From Streptomyces zhihengii (GTDB lineage: Bacteria; Actinomycetota; Actinomycetes; Streptomycetales; Streptomycetaceae), in the NCBI RefSeq assembly GCF_016919245.1, contig NZ_JAFEJA010000001.1, positions 2,514,001-2,578,000 on the forward strand: a stretch of 64,000 nt of DNA. Reading direction: 5' to 3'. How positions within the stretch are numbered: position 1 is the first letter of the stretch; the number at the start of each line of letters is the position of its first letter. Both the position numbers and the translations under genes were made by a program. Shown here in pieces: positions 1 to 10,985 of this stretch. A model generated the notes under the pieces. It was not told the DNA's origin. It saw only the letters and a program-made list of their open reading frames with translations, and did not search any database.

Positions 1-159
1 CCGGCCCGCCGCGACCGTCAGCGGGCCCGCGCCCGCGGGGTCGGTGGCCAGCACGGCGCCGGGGCCGAGCCGCAGCTCCGGCTCGTCCGTGCGCACCTCG
101 ACGGTGACCTCGCCCTTGATGCCATGGGCGCGTCCGATCCGCGCCACCACAAGCTGCAC
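1..159 (-). CDS. rimM: Ribosome maturation factor RimM, N-terminal part (cut by window edge)
   Basis: The 53 codons present read [17 protein letters not shown] at the N-terminus, the characteristic RimM opening with the G-R-x-x-x-x-x-G-x-x-G-E pattern of its first beta-barrel domain. RimM binds ribosomal protein S19 and assists 16S rRNA processing in 30S assembly. The remaining two thirds lie left of the window. I chose the GTG at 159 because AAGGAG lies about 8 nt upstream; an in-frame GTG nine bases earlier overlaps that ribosome-binding site. It follows khpA and rpsP on the same strand, the usual rpsP-khpA-rimM-trmD order of actinobacteria, so it is probably co-transcribed with them. Confidence 0.9.
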   Translation of the reverse strand, partial: MQLVVARIGRAHGIKGEVTVEVRTDEPELRLGPGAVLATDPAGAGPLTVAAGR

Positions 160-345
160 GCTTGCCACTCCTTCGGTTCTCCCGGACGGCCGGCCCGGCC
201 CGTGCGACACAGCGGCGACGGAGGGCGCGGCCACCGGTACGGCGTAGACGACGACGGGCCGGGGCGGGCCCTGGAGCCCTCCCCGGCCCGAGCCGGTGCT
301 GCGACCGGCCCCGGGGCTGACCCCGGGCCGGTGTTCCACTTCAGA

Positions 346-585
346 TCAGCTGACCTGGTCCACGTCGACGAGGTCGACACGGATGCCACGGCCGCCGATG
401 GCGCCCACGACGGTGCGCAGGGCGCGCGCGGTGCGGCCGTTGCGGCCGATCACCTTGCCGAGATCGTCGGGGTGCACCCGGACCTCGAGTACGCGGCCGC
501 GGCGCAGATTGCGCGAGGCGACCTGCACATCGTCCGGGTTGTCGACGATGCCCTTCACGAGGTGCTCGAGAGCCTCCTCGAGCAT
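346..585 (-). CDS. khpA: KH-domain RNA-binding protein KhpA
   Basis: This 79-residue protein is a single type-II KH domain. The GxxG loop is visible as VIGRNGRTARAL near residues 45-56, followed by the closing strand GIRVDLVDV. KhpA is a small RNA chaperone that in other Gram-positives pairs with KhpB and influences cell size and division. It begins 2 bp after the rpsP stop codon and precedes rimM, so it sits inside the ribosome-assembly operon. Length and sequence are typical of the former UPF0109/YlqC family, and no residues seem to be missing. Confidence 0.9.
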   Translation of the reverse strand: MLEEALEHLVKGIVDNPDDVQVASRNLRRGRVLEVRVHPDDLGKVIGRNGRTARALRTVVGAIGGRGIRVDLVDVDQVS

Positions 586-587
586 GC

Positions 588-1031
588 TCAGGCCTCGGTC
601 GACTCGGCGGGAGCGGCCTCGGCCTCGTCCGCCTTCTTGTCGGCCTTCTTGGCCTTCGGCGTGATGGCCTCGCCCTTGGCGTCGTCACCCTCGATGGCCT
701 TGGCGAAGGCGTCGAAGGAGGCGCGCTTGTCTTCCTTGGTGGCCGGGGCCAGCAGCGGCTTCTCCGGGGCGGGCAGGCCCTTGGCCTTCTGCCAGTCACC
801 GGTGAGCTTCAGGATGGCGAGGACCGGCTCGGTCGGCTGGGCGCCGACGGACAGCCAGTACTGCGCACGCTCCGAGTCGACCTCGATGCGCGAGGGGTTG
901 TACGTCGGGTGGTACAGCCCGATCTCCTCGATGGCCCGGCCGTCACGGCGGGTACGGGAGTCGGCGACGACGATGCGGTAGTGGGGCTGGCGAATCTTGC
1001 CGAGACGCTTCAGCTTGATCTTGACTGCCAC
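588..1031 (-). CDS. rpsP: 30S ribosomal protein S16
   Basis: This encodes 147 residues beginning [19 protein letters not shown], the highly conserved S16 N-terminus. S16 binds the 5' domain of 16S rRNA and is an early 30S assembly protein. The first 80 or so residues are the universal domain. The remainder is an Ala/Lys/Glu/Asp-rich tail ending AAPAESTEA, which is usual in Streptomyces and absent from enterobacterial S16. The GTG at 1031 has an AGGAG-type site about 12 nt upstream. It leads the operon rpsP-khpA-rimM. Confidence 0.95.
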   Translation of the reverse strand: MAVKIKLKRLGKIRQPHYRIVVADSRTRRDGRAIEEIGLYHPTYNPSRIEVDSERAQYWLSVGAQPTEPVLAILKLTGDWQKAKGLPAPEKPLLAPATKEDKRASFDAFAKAIEGDDAKGEAITPKAKKADKKADEAEAAPAESTEA

Positions 1032-1270
1032 GGGAGTGGTGTCTCCTGGTCTTGACGTGGTTGGGCACAACGAGATGCCACGTGGGGTTGCGGTACTCGG
1101 GTGCCCGATGGACGCGTCAGCCGGAGGCGAGAGGGTTCCTGTGCGGCTGTCGAGTACAGCTAGCCATTGTGCCACACGTGCGCAGGGGCTCTTCACCCGC
1201 CCGGCACGGCCGTCGCCCCCGTCGGCGACACCGGGGCCCGGCGGGTGGAGCGCTCGCCGCGCCCGCCCGC

Positions 1271-1864
1271 TCAGCTCGCGGCGCCGACGACGTCGGGGAT
1301 ACGGAAGGGCTTGCCGCAGCCGCCGCAGACGATGGGCGCCTGGGCGAGGACGGACGGGACGACTCTGACGTTGCGGCCGCAGTCGCAGACGGCCTTCACC
1401 CGCACCCCTCCGCCGGAGGAACCGTGCCGTGCGGCAGGCCCCCGGAAGGAGCGCTTGGTGTCGGACGCCGTCGCGGCGGTGTGCGCCTTGAGTGCGCGCT
1501 GCAGCCGCTCGATGGTGGGGCGGTACCGCCGCTTGGCCTCGGGGTTGAGCGTGACCAGGGAGAAACCGCTGCTCGGGTGCGGCTCCTCGGGGTGGTCGAG
1601 GCCCATCTCCTCGGCGATCGCGAGGAATCGGCGGTTGTGGTAGCGGCCGGCGCGCGAGGTGTCGCGGACTCCTCGCGCGGCGGCGATGCCGTGGACTGCC
1701 TCGTGGAGCAGTCGCTCGAAGGAGAGCTCGGCGCCGCAGGCGGACGAGGACTCTCCGATCAGGGACTCTGGCGCGGCCAGATCCGGCAGTTCGGGGTGGT
1801 ACCGCTGAATGTCGGCCCACGCCTGTGCCAGCTCTGCGGCGAGAACAGGTGGTGTCGTGCTCAC
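1271..1864 (-). CDS. SprT-like zinc-binding protein (putative metallopeptidase fold)
   Basis: A 197-residue protein. An HEAVH motif (HExxH) is followed about 20 residues later by RYHNRRF, supplying a third histidine, which is the arrangement of SprT/Spartan-like zinc metallopeptidases. The C-terminus carries CDCGRNV and CGGCGKPF, a likely four-cysteine zinc ribbon. The catalytic Glu is present, so proteolytic activity is possible but unproven. I chose the GTG at 1864 ([13 protein letters not shown]) because a strong ECF-type promoter ends 8 nt before it, which would give a leaderless mRNA; an in-frame TTG at 1915 lies upstream of that promoter. It is a single gene between rpsP and proS. Confidence 0.75.
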   Translation of the reverse strand: MSTTPPVLAAELAQAWADIQRYHPELPDLAAPESLIGESSSACGAELSFERLLHEAVHGIAAARGVRDTSRAGRYHNRRFLAIAEEMGLDHPEEPHPSSGFSLVTLNPEAKRRYRPTIERLQRALKAHTAATASDTKRSFRGPAARHGSSGGGVRVKAVCDCGRNVRVVPSVLAQAPIVCGGCGKPFRIPDVVGAAS

Positions 1865-1872
1865 GTCGTGAC

Positions 1873-1898
1873 AACGAGCCGGAGGGCTCCCGGGTTCC
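1873..1898 (-). promoter_or_regulatory. Candidate ECF (SigR-type) promoter of the SprT-like gene
   Basis: On the minus strand GGAAC (1898-1894) is separated by exactly 18 bp from GTT (1875-1873). This matches the GGAAT/C-N18-GTT layout of sigma-R-like ECF promoters of Streptomyces. The GTG start codon follows the GTT by 8 nt, so the transcript would be leaderless. The match is by eye only. Confidence 0.45.
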
Positions 1899-2085
1899 AT
1901 TCCGGGGCATCGCAAATATTTTGCACGTACCCGTCAGTTCGCTGCCGATGCCGCCGAGGGGGGCGGGTGGGCGGATCCCCGGAGAAGGCGCACAGCTCAC
2001 ACCAAGGTGGTGCGTAACCGTCCGATCACGCTCCGGTGCGCGCACTCGGGGGCGCGCGGTTCGTCTCGCACGCCCCCGTCGGTAC

Positions 2086-3498
2086 TCAGTAGGCGCGCGC
2101 CACGAGGGCGACGGTACCGGGGGCGTCGTCGGCGTCGGGCACCGACCCGTCCTCGGCCACCAGACAGCGCACCGAGACCGCCTGCTCGGCGAGCTTCGCC
2201 TCGCCCTCCTCGCCCAGCACCGCCCAGGGGATCCGCGCCCAGCCGCCCGCCACGGCCGCCTCGGCGGCCTCGGCCACCGTGGCGACGTCGGCCGTACGCG
2301 ACTCGCGGCGGTGGCGTGACTGCTCCAGCAGCAGGGCCTGGTCGTCGTCGAGGACCTTGGGCAGCAGGGCGGTCAGCGCGTCGGCGGGGACCGCCTCCTT
2401 GCCGCCGGGGATGCGGCGGACCAGCATCGCGGTGCCCGCCTCCAGGTCGCGCGGCCCGATCTCGATCCGCACCGGCACGCCCTTGAGCTCCCAGTCGACC
2501 GCCCGGCGTCCGAACGGGGTGTCCACCCGGTCGTCGACGTGGACGCGCAGCCCGGCCGCCCTGAGCGTGTCGCCCAGCTCCCGGACCCGGGCGACCGACT
2601 CCTCTCCCTTGATCGCCATGACCACGACCTGGACCGCCGCCAGCCGCGGCGGCACCCGCAGGCCGTTGTCGTCGCCGTGCGACATGATCAGGCCGCCGAC
2701 CATCCGGGTCGAGGTGCCCCACGAGGTCTGCCACACCAGTTCCTGCCGGCCGTCGGCCGTCAGGTAGCGGGTCTGGAAGGCCTTGGCGAAGTTGGTGCCG
2801 AGCTCGTGGCTGGTGCCCATCTGGAGCGCCTTGCCGTCGCCCATCATCCCTTCGAGGGTGAGGGTGTTGATCGCCCCGGCGAAGCGCTCCCTCGGGGTCT
2901 TGCGGCCGAGCACCACGTCGATGCCGAGCACGTTGACCATGAAGTCCGCGTACACCTCGCGGTGGATGTACGCGGCGTAGTCGCGGGCGTCCTCGTAGGT
3001 GGCGTGGGCGGTGTGGCCCTCCTGCCAGAGGAACTCGGTGGTGCGCAGGAAGACCCGGGGGCGCATCTCCCAACGGACCACGTTGGCCCACTGATTGATC
3101 AGCAGGGGCAGATCGCGGTAGCTCTGCACCCATTTCGAGAAGTAGTCGTTGATGATCGTCTCGGAGGTCGGCCGCACCACGACCGGCTCCTCGAGCTCCT
3201 TGCCGCCGCCGTGGGTGACCACCGCGAGTTCGGGCGCGAAGCCCTCGACGTGCTCAGCCTCGCGAGTCAGGTAAGACTGGGGGATGAAGAGCGGGAAGTA
3301 GGCGTTCTGAGCGCCCGCGTCCTTGATGCGGGCGTCCATCTCCTGCTGCATCCGCTCCCACAGGCCGTAGCCGTACGGTCGGATGACCATGGTGCCGCGC
3401 ACCGGGCCGTTGTCCGCCAGTTCGGCTTTGTTGATCAGGTCCTGGTACCAGCGCGGGAAGTCCTCCGCCTGGGGTGTCAGCACAGGTGTCTTGGCCAT
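2086..3498 (-). CDS. proS: Proline--tRNA ligase (short, eukaryote/archaea-like type)
   Basis: A 470-residue class II aminoacyl-tRNA synthetase charging tRNA-Pro. Motif 2 is visible as [16 protein letters not shown] and the motif 3 region as [19 protein letters not shown], followed by an anticodon-binding domain and a C-terminal zinc-less tail. The roughly 180-residue editing insertion of the long bacterial form is absent, and the ending VALVARAY resembles the eukaryote-like ProRS with terminal Tyr. The ATG at 3498 ([10 protein letters not shown]) is the family-typical start; another ATG lies three codons upstream. It is divergent from a methyltransferase gene, with a 208-bp gap. Confidence 0.9.
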   Translation of the reverse strand: MAKTPVLTPQAEDFPRWYQDLINKAELADNGPVRGTMVIRPYGYGLWERMQQEMDARIKDAGAQNAYFPLFIPQSYLTREAEHVEGFAPELAVVTHGGGKELEEPVVVRPTSETIINDYFSKWVQSYRDLPLLINQWANVVRWEMRPRVFLRTTEFLWQEGHTAHATYEDARDYAAYIHREVYADFMVNVLGIDVVLGRKTPRERFAGAINTLTLEGMMGDGKALQMGTSHELGTNFAKAFQTRYLTADGRQELVWQTSWGTSTRMVGGLIMSHGDDNGLRVPPRLAAVQVVVMAIKGEESVARVRELGDTLRAAGLRVHVDDRVDTPFGRRAVDWELKGVPVRIEIGPRDLEAGTAMLVRRIPGGKEAVPADALTALLPKVLDDDQALLLEQSRHRRESRTADVATVAEAAEAAVAGGWARIPWAVLGEEGEAKLAEQAVSVRCLVAEDGSVPDADDAPGTVALVARAY

Positions 3499-3706
3499 GG
3501 CGCGCATGGTACGGCGACATGGGACCGGGACGGGAATCGGCCATGTGACCCGGGGCGCACGCACCGGGCGCGCAAGCAATGCCGCACAACCCCTGGACGC
3601 GGGGGCGCCCGCGCAGTTCCCTGGCATACGGAAGGCGCGGCACGAACGCACCAGGGGCCTGTCCTTCGGGGCACAACCGACTCTCACGGCGGAATGGGGC
3701 GTATTG

Positions 3707-4591
3707 ATGGCATCCACGCTCGTCCGGAACCGGCACCGCACGGCGTCGGCGTCCTCTCCTCAGGCTGTACAAGCGGACCGGTCCGCTCCGGCGGGGCACG
3801 ACTGCCCGGACGTCCTCGCCCGGGCACGGGCCAGGGACTGGGCCGAGATCCAGGAGCGCATGCTGGTGCCGCTGTACGAGGCGGTGTACGAACGGCTGGA
3901 GGTCGGCGCCGGTTCCCGGCTGCTCGGTCTCGGCTGCGGCTCGGGCCTCGCCCTGCTGATCGCCGCGGCGCGCGGTGCGGCGGTGACGGGCACCGAGAGC
4001 GACCCCGGCAGGCTGGACCTGGCCCGGGAGCGGATGTCCGCCTCCGTCCCGCCGTCCGCTGACGCCCGGCTGGCCGCCGGGACGGACGCCGTGCACGACC
4101 CCGGGCGCCCCGCGTGGAACCTGATCACCGCCTTCCAGCCGATCGGCGGCGGCGCGGGTGACGCCCAGTGGCTGGAGGAGGCCCTGCGCGAGGCCGTCGC
4201 CGGCGCGGAGCGCGGCGCCGCGGTGGTGCTCACCGGCTGGGGACCGCCCGAGCGCTGTGCCACCTCCGGCGTGCTGCGGGTGGCGCACAAAGGCCGCCCG
4301 GGCAGGGCGAGCGGGCCCGCCTCCCCGCGGGACGGCCTGGAGGACGTGGCCGCACGCGCGGGCCTGCGGCCGGACGGCTCGGGCCGGGTCGCCTGCCCCT
4401 TCGGCTACGCGGACGCGGACAGCGCGGTGCGCGGGCTGATGTCCACCGGCCTGTACGACGCGGCGGCGCGCGAGAGCGACGCCGACCAGGTCGCCAAGGA
4501 GATCGCCGAGGCGCTGCACCCGTACCGCAGGCCCGACGGGACGGTCTGGATGCCGAACGTCTTCCGCTACCTGATCGCCCGCGTCCCCTGA
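3707..4591 (+). CDS. Class I SAM-dependent methyltransferase
   Basis: A 294-residue protein. A Rossmann-type SAM-binding motif I (LLGLGCGSGLALLIAAARG, around residues 69-87) is followed by an acidic motif II (VTGTESDPGRLDLARERM). The C-terminal half aligns with small-molecule methyltransferases by general pattern, but no substrate is recognisable. The ATG at 3707 was chosen because the upstream in-frame extension is non-conserved and overlaps the proS promoter region. It is monocistronic: a strong hairpin follows the stop codon and the next gene (ffh) is convergent. The function is unknown. Confidence 0.75.
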   Translation: MASTLVRNRHRTASASSPQAVQADRSAPAGHDCPDVLARARARDWAEIQERMLVPLYEAVYERLEVGAGSRLLGLGCGSGLALLIAAARGAAVTGTESDPGRLDLARERMSASVPPSADARLAAGTDAVHDPGRPAWNLITAFQPIGGGAGDAQWLEEALREAVAGAERGAAVVLTGWGPPERCATSGVLRVAHKGRPGRASGPASPRDGLEDVAARAGLRPDGSGRVACPFGYADADSAVRGLMSTGLYDAAARESDADQVAKEIAEALHPYRRPDGTVWMPNVFRYLIARVP

Positions 4592-4597
4592 GCAGCC

Positions 4598-4634
4598 CCC
4601 CGGGCCGCCGGGGCGGTGCCCCGGCGGCCCGGGG
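4598..4634 (+). terminator. Hairpin terminator after the methyltransferase gene
   Basis: A perfect 17-bp GC-rich stem (4598-4614 with 4618-4634) and a 3-nt loop start 6 bp after the stop codon. There is no U-tract, as is common in Streptomyces. Confidence 0.65.
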
Positions 4635-4657
4635 ACACGGAAGGGGCCCGGCGACAC

Positions 4658-4699
4658 GGAAGGGGCCCGGGGACCGGTGACGGTCCGCGGGCCCCTTCC
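4658..4699 (-). terminator. Hairpin terminator downstream of ffh
   Basis: GGAAGGGGCCCG (4658-4669) pairs with CGGGCCCCTTCC (4688-4699). The left arm lies within a 20-bp direct repeat (ACACGGAAGGGGCCCGG occurs twice, from 4635 and from 4654). Confidence 0.6.
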
Positions 4700-4718
4700 T
4701 ACGGGCCGGTGCGGGTGC

Positions 4719-6272
4719 TCAGCCCATGAACTTCTTGAACTCGTCGGGCAGTTCGAAGTCCTTGCCCGGCTCCCCCGCCGGCAGCCCGAACGCGCCGCCG
4801 CCCTGCTGGGCCTGCTCGCGCCGTGCCGCGGCCTCGGCCTCCTCGGCCTTGCGCTTCATCGGGTTGCCGCTCTTGCGCTTGCCCTTGGCCTGCTTCTGCT
4901 GCTTCTTCTGCCGGCCGGGGCCGCCGCCCATCCCCGGGATGCCGGGCATCCCCGGCATGCCGCCGCCCTGGGCCATCCGCGACATCATCTTGCGCGCCTC
5001 GAAGAAGCGCTCGACGAGGTTCTTCACCGCGCTGACGTCGACACCGGAACCGCGGGCGATACGGGCACGGCGGGAGCCGTTGATGATCGTCGGATCCGTG
5101 CGCTCGCCCGGGGTCATCGACTTGATGATCGCGGCCGTGCGGTCCACGTCGCGCTCGTCGATGTTGTTGATCTGGTCCTTCATCTGGGCCATGCCCGGCA
5201 GCATGCCGAGCAGCTTGCTGATGGAGCCCATCTTGCGGACCTGCTCCATCTGGGCGAGGAAGTCGTCGAGCGTGAACTCCTTGCCCTTGCTGCTCGCCAG
5301 CTTGGAGGCCATCTTGGCGGCCTCTTCCTGGCTGAAGGTCTGCTCGGCCTTCTCGATCAGCGAGAGCATGTCGCCCATGCCGAGGATGCGGGACGCCATG
5401 CGGTCCGGGTGGAACGCGTCGAACTCGTCCAGCTTCTCGCCGTTGGAGGCGAACATGATCTGCTTGCCGGTGACGTGCGCGATGGAGAGCGCGGCACCGC
5501 CCCGGGCGTCGCCGTCGAGCTTGGAGAGGACCACGCCGTCGAAGCCGACGCCGTCGCGGAACGCCTCGGCGGTGTTGACCGCGTCCTGACCGATCATGGC
5601 GTCGACGACGAAGAGGACCTCGTCGGGCTGGACGGCGTCGCGGATGTCCGCGGCCTGCTCCATCAGCTCCTGGTCGATGCCGAGCCGGCCGGCGGTGTCG
5701 ACGATCACGATGTCGAACTGCTTGGTGCGCGCGTACTCGACGGAGTCCTTGGCGACCTGGACCGGGTCGCCGACGCCGTTGCCCGGCTGCGGGCCATAGA
5801 AGCCGACGCCGGCGCGCTCGGCGACGACGGAGAGCTGGGTGACGGCGTTGGGGCGCTGGAGGTCGCAGGCGACGAGCAGCGGCGAGTGGCCCTGGCCCTT
5901 CAGCCAGAGGCCGAGCTTTCCGGCCAGGGTGGTCTTGCCCGCGCCCTGGAGGCCGGCGAGCATGATCACGGTCGGCGCGGTCTTGGCGAACCGCAGACGC
6001 CGGGTCTCCCCGCCGAGGATCCCGACCAGCTCTTCGTTGACGATCTTGACGACCTGCTGGCTGGGGTTGAGCGCCTTGGAGACCTCGGCGCCCAGCGAGC
6101 GGGTCTTGACCTGCTTGATGAACTCCCGGACGACGGGCAGGGCGACGTCGGCCTCGAGCAGGGCGATGCGGATTTCGCGGGCCGCGCCGTCGATGTCGGC
6201 CTCGGACAGGCGCCCCTTGCCACGCAGGTTCTTGAAGGTCGCTGAGAGGCGATCGGAGAGAGTGTCGAACAC
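4719..6272 (-). CDS. ffh: Signal recognition particle protein Ffh
   Basis: A 517-residue SRP54-type GTPase that binds 4.5S/SRP RNA and hydrophobic signal sequences and docks with FtsY. The N domain (VFDTLSDRLSATFKNL) is followed by the G domain with G1 GLQGAGKTTLAGK (about 105-117), DTAGR and TKxD-like SKLDGDARGG. The C-terminal M domain has the RNA-binding GSGVDVSAVKNLVERF region, then a Met/Gly-rich stretch and a Streptomyces-typical Lys/Glu-rich extension ending FELPDEFKKFMG. The start is the GTG at 6272. It stands alone between two hairpins; its receptor gene ftsY lies about 8 kb away. Confidence 0.95.
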   Translation of the reverse strand: MFDTLSDRLSATFKNLRGKGRLSEADIDGAAREIRIALLEADVALPVVREFIKQVKTRSLGAEVSKALNPSQQVVKIVNEELVGILGGETRRLRFAKTAPTVIMLAGLQGAGKTTLAGKLGLWLKGQGHSPLLVACDLQRPNAVTQLSVVAERAGVGFYGPQPGNGVGDPVQVAKDSVEYARTKQFDIVIVDTAGRLGIDQELMEQAADIRDAVQPDEVLFVVDAMIGQDAVNTAEAFRDGVGFDGVVLSKLDGDARGGAALSIAHVTGKQIMFASNGEKLDEFDAFHPDRMASRILGMGDMLSLIEKAEQTFSQEEAAKMASKLASSKGKEFTLDDFLAQMEQVRKMGSISKLLGMLPGMAQMKDQINNIDERDVDRTAAIIKSMTPGERTDPTIINGSRRARIARGSGVDVSAVKNLVERFFEARKMMSRMAQGGGMPGMPGIPGMGGGPGRQKKQQKQAKGKRKSGNPMKRKAEEAEAAARREQAQQGGGAFGLPAGEPGKDFELPDEFKKFMG

Positions 6273-6442
6273 GGCGGCGTCGGTCCTCAGGAGTCGGGGG
6301 CGTTGGATCGCCCTCCAGGGTATCCGGCCGCGCGGCGCAATCGTCCTCGCCTGCCGGATCCGGCTGACCGCGGGCACCGTGGAGGCCCCGCGCGAGGGGC
6401 GGGGGGGCGGCGGGCCGTGGGCCCGTCCCGCCCCCGTGCCGC

Positions 6443-8890
6443 TCAGCGCAGCGCTTCCTCCACGCTCCCCGCGAGCGCCCTGGCCGCCGTGTCTCCGAGC
6501 GGCACACCGTCGGTCCCGGTCACGTAGAACGCGTCCACGGCGTTCGCTCCCAGCGTCGAGACGTGCGCGCTCCTGACCCGCACCGCGGCCCCCTCCAGCG
6601 CGCGGCCGATCCGGTGCAGCAGCCCCGGGGCGTCGTGGGCGCGGACCTCGATCACGGTGGCGAGCCGGGAACCGGCGGGTGCCACGGTCACCCGCGGCGG
6701 CGGGGCGGTGATGCCCCGGCGCCGCGGATAGGCCGCCTCGCGCTCCGCGAGGCGGCCGCGGATGTCCAGCGAGCCGTCGAGGACCCGCACGAGGTCGGCC
6801 CGCAGCCGGGCGGCCTGCGGCAGGGAGCCGTACTCGGCGGCGACCCGCCAGTTCAGCACCAGCACCGACGTCTCGCCGGCGCCGGTGGGCAGCTCCACGG
6901 CGCGCAGGTCGGCGGCGCGGACGGTCAGCCGGTGCAGGGCGAGCACGCCGGCGACGGCGGGCAGCACGCCCTGCTGGTCGGGCAGGGCGATGAGCAGCTC
7001 CACGCCGACGGGTTCCGGTTCGCCGTCCTCCGCGGGCGCGGGCGGCTCGGTGTGCAGGGCGAGCACGGGCTCGCCGGTGCGCAGCGCCTCCATGGCGAGG
7101 CGTTCCTGTTCGGCGCTGGGGGCGGCCTGCTCCGGGTCGGCGGGGGTGTCGCCGGCGAGGACGGCGGCGGCCCGGCGCACCAGGTCGGCGACGAGCGAGC
7201 CGCGCCAGGAGGACCAGGCGGCGGGCCCGGTCGCGAGGGCGTCCGCCTCGGTGAGGGCGTGCAGCAGCTCCAGCGTGCTCGCCGAGCCGACCGCCTTGGC
7301 GACGGACTCGACGGTCGCCGGGTCGTCCAGGTCCCGCCGGGTGGCGGTCTCGACGAGCAGCAGATGCTGCCGTACGAGGGTGGCGACGACGCCCACGTCG
7401 GCCCGGTCGAAGCCGATCCGGGCGGCGATGTCCCGGGCGATCGTCTCGCCGACCTCGGAGTGGTCGCCGGGCCAGCCCTTGCCGATGTCGTGCAGCAGGG
7501 CGGCGACGAGCAGCAGGTCGGGGCGGCCCACACGGCGGGTGAGCGCCGACGCCTTGACGGCGGTCTCCACCAGGTGGCGGTCGACGGTCCAGGTGTGCAC
7601 GGCGTTGCGCTGCGGCCGGCAGCGGACCCGCTCCCAGTCGGGCACCAGCCGGGTGACGATCCCCTCGGCCTCCAGGGCCTCCCAGACGGGGACGGTCGCC
7701 TCTCCGGCGCCGAGCAGGGTGACGAGCTGCTCGCGGGCCTCGGCGGGCCACGGCACGGGCAGCGGCGGGGCCGCCTGGGCGAGGCGGCGCACCGCGTACC
7801 GGGAGACCGGCAGCCCGGCCTGGGCCGCCGCGGCGGCGGCGCGCAGCGGCAGCACGGGGTCGCGGTCGGGCCGGGCGGTGCGGGCGAGCACGACCTCGCC
7901 CTCCTGCTCGACGACCCCTTCGGCGAGCGGGGTGCGCTCGGGCTGGGGAGCCCGTCCGCCGCTGAGCATGGCGCGCAGCCTCGGCCGCACGGCACGGGAG
8001 CGCAGCACGCGGCCCACCTCGCGCCAGGTGACGTCGCCGGCGTAGGAGACGGTCCGCGCGGCCTCGTAGACCTGGCGGAGCAGGGCGTCGGCGTCGAGCA
8101 GGCCGAGCTCGGCGGCGACCTGGTCCTGTTCCTGGAGGGCGAGGCGGTCGGTGGCGCGGCCGGTGGACAGATGGAGGGCGTCGCGGACGTCCAGGAGGAC
8201 GCGCCGGGCCTCGGCGAGGCCCTCGCGGGGGGCGTCGGCCAGCCAGGAGGCGGCGACGGCGCCGAGGGCGGTGACGTCCCGGAGGCCGCCGCGGGCCTCC
8301 TTGAGGTCCGGTTCGAGGAGGTACTGGAGCTCGCCCTGGCGCTCGGCGCGCTCGCGGCACAGGGCGTCCAGCTCGGGGAGCCGCCGGGGGGCCTGGTTGC
8401 GCCAGTCGGCGAGCACCGAGGTGCGCAGGGCGGCCACCAGGCCGAGGTCGCCGGCGACGGGCCGGGCGTCGAGCAGGCCGAGCTGCACCTTGAGGTCCTC
8501 GGCCGCGGTGCCGCGGGCCTCGGCCGGGGTGCGCACCGAGTGGTCGAGGGCGAGGCCCAGGTCCCAGACCGGGTACCAGATGCGGTCGGCCAGCGCGGCG
8601 ACGGCCGCGGGGTCGTTCCCGTCGTGGAGGAGCAGCAGGTCGAGGTCGCTGCGGGGGGACAGCTCGCCGCGCCCGTAGCCGCCGACGGCGACCAGGGCGG
8701 CCCCCCTGACACCGGTGTCCGCCGCGGCGGCGGCGTACAGGCCGGCCAGCCAGTCGTCGGTCAGCCGGGCGAGGGACGCACGGCGCGACGGCCCGGACCG
8801 CTCCTTCTCCGAGAGAAGGCGCAGCCGGGCCGCCGCGTATCCGCCGGGTCCCGAGTCTTCCGTTCCATGGGTCACATCGAGGCTCGTCAC
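6443..8890 (-). CDS. glnD: [Protein-PII] nucleotidylyltransferase GlnD
   Basis: An 815-residue protein. The N-terminal nucleotidyltransferase domain shows GGYGRGELSPRSDLDLLLL (G-G-x-G-R...D-x-D). An HD hydrolase domain has LLHDIGKG near residue 466, and the C-terminus has ACT-like segments (GVLPAVAGVLALHRL and APGLLHRIGRAL). In enterobacteria GlnD uridylylates PII; in Streptomyces the homologue is reported to adenylylate GlnK, so the neutral name is used. I chose the GTG at 8890 for its AAGGAG site 8 nt upstream; the open frame continues upstream without conservation. It lies downstream of glnK with a strong hairpin between them. Confidence 0.9.
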   Translation of the reverse strand: MTSLDVTHGTEDSGPGGYAAARLRLLSEKERSGPSRRASLARLTDDWLAGLYAAAAADTGVRGAALVAVGGYGRGELSPRSDLDLLLLHDGNDPAAVAALADRIWYPVWDLGLALDHSVRTPAEARGTAAEDLKVQLGLLDARPVAGDLGLVAALRTSVLADWRNQAPRRLPELDALCRERAERQGELQYLLEPDLKEARGGLRDVTALGAVAASWLADAPREGLAEARRVLLDVRDALHLSTGRATDRLALQEQDQVAAELGLLDADALLRQVYEAARTVSYAGDVTWREVGRVLRSRAVRPRLRAMLSGGRAPQPERTPLAEGVVEQEGEVVLARTARPDRDPVLPLRAAAAAAQAGLPVSRYAVRRLAQAAPPLPVPWPAEAREQLVTLLGAGEATVPVWEALEAEGIVTRLVPDWERVRCRPQRNAVHTWTVDRHLVETAVKASALTRRVGRPDLLLVAALLHDIGKGWPGDHSEVGETIARDIAARIGFDRADVGVVATLVRQHLLLVETATRRDLDDPATVESVAKAVGSASTLELLHALTEADALATGPAAWSSWRGSLVADLVRRAAAVLAGDTPADPEQAAPSAEQERLAMEALRTGEPVLALHTEPPAPAEDGEPEPVGVELLIALPDQQGVLPAVAGVLALHRLTVRAADLRAVELPTGAGETSVLVLNWRVAAEYGSLPQAARLRADLVRVLDGSLDIRGRLAEREAAYPRRRGITAPPPRVTVAPAGSRLATVIEVRAHDAPGLLHRIGRALEGAAVRVRSAHVSTLGANAVDAFYVTGTDGVPLGDTAARALAGSVEEALR

Positions 8891-8912
8891 TCCGGCGGCT
8901 CCTTTTCGGTGC

Positions 8913-8947
8913 CCGCCCGCCCCCGGGGTGTCCCCGGGGGCGGGCGG
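8913..8947 (-). terminator. 16-bp stem hairpin between glnK and glnD
   Basis: Positions 8913-8928 pair perfectly with 8932-8947 around a TGT loop, filling most of the 73-bp glnK-glnD gap. It could terminate part of the amtB-glnK transcript and so keep glnD expression lower. Whether it terminates or only stabilises mRNA cannot be told from sequence. Confidence 0.55.
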
Positions 8948-8963
8948 AGGGCGTCGTCGCTTC

Positions 8964-10985
<2,022 letters not shown>

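Noticed and set aside
4677..6245. Long plus-strand open frame of about 520 codons opposite ffh
   Set aside because: It is antisense to the clearly conserved Ffh sequence, and its Leu/Ala/Asp-rich composition is the usual high-GC shadow frame.
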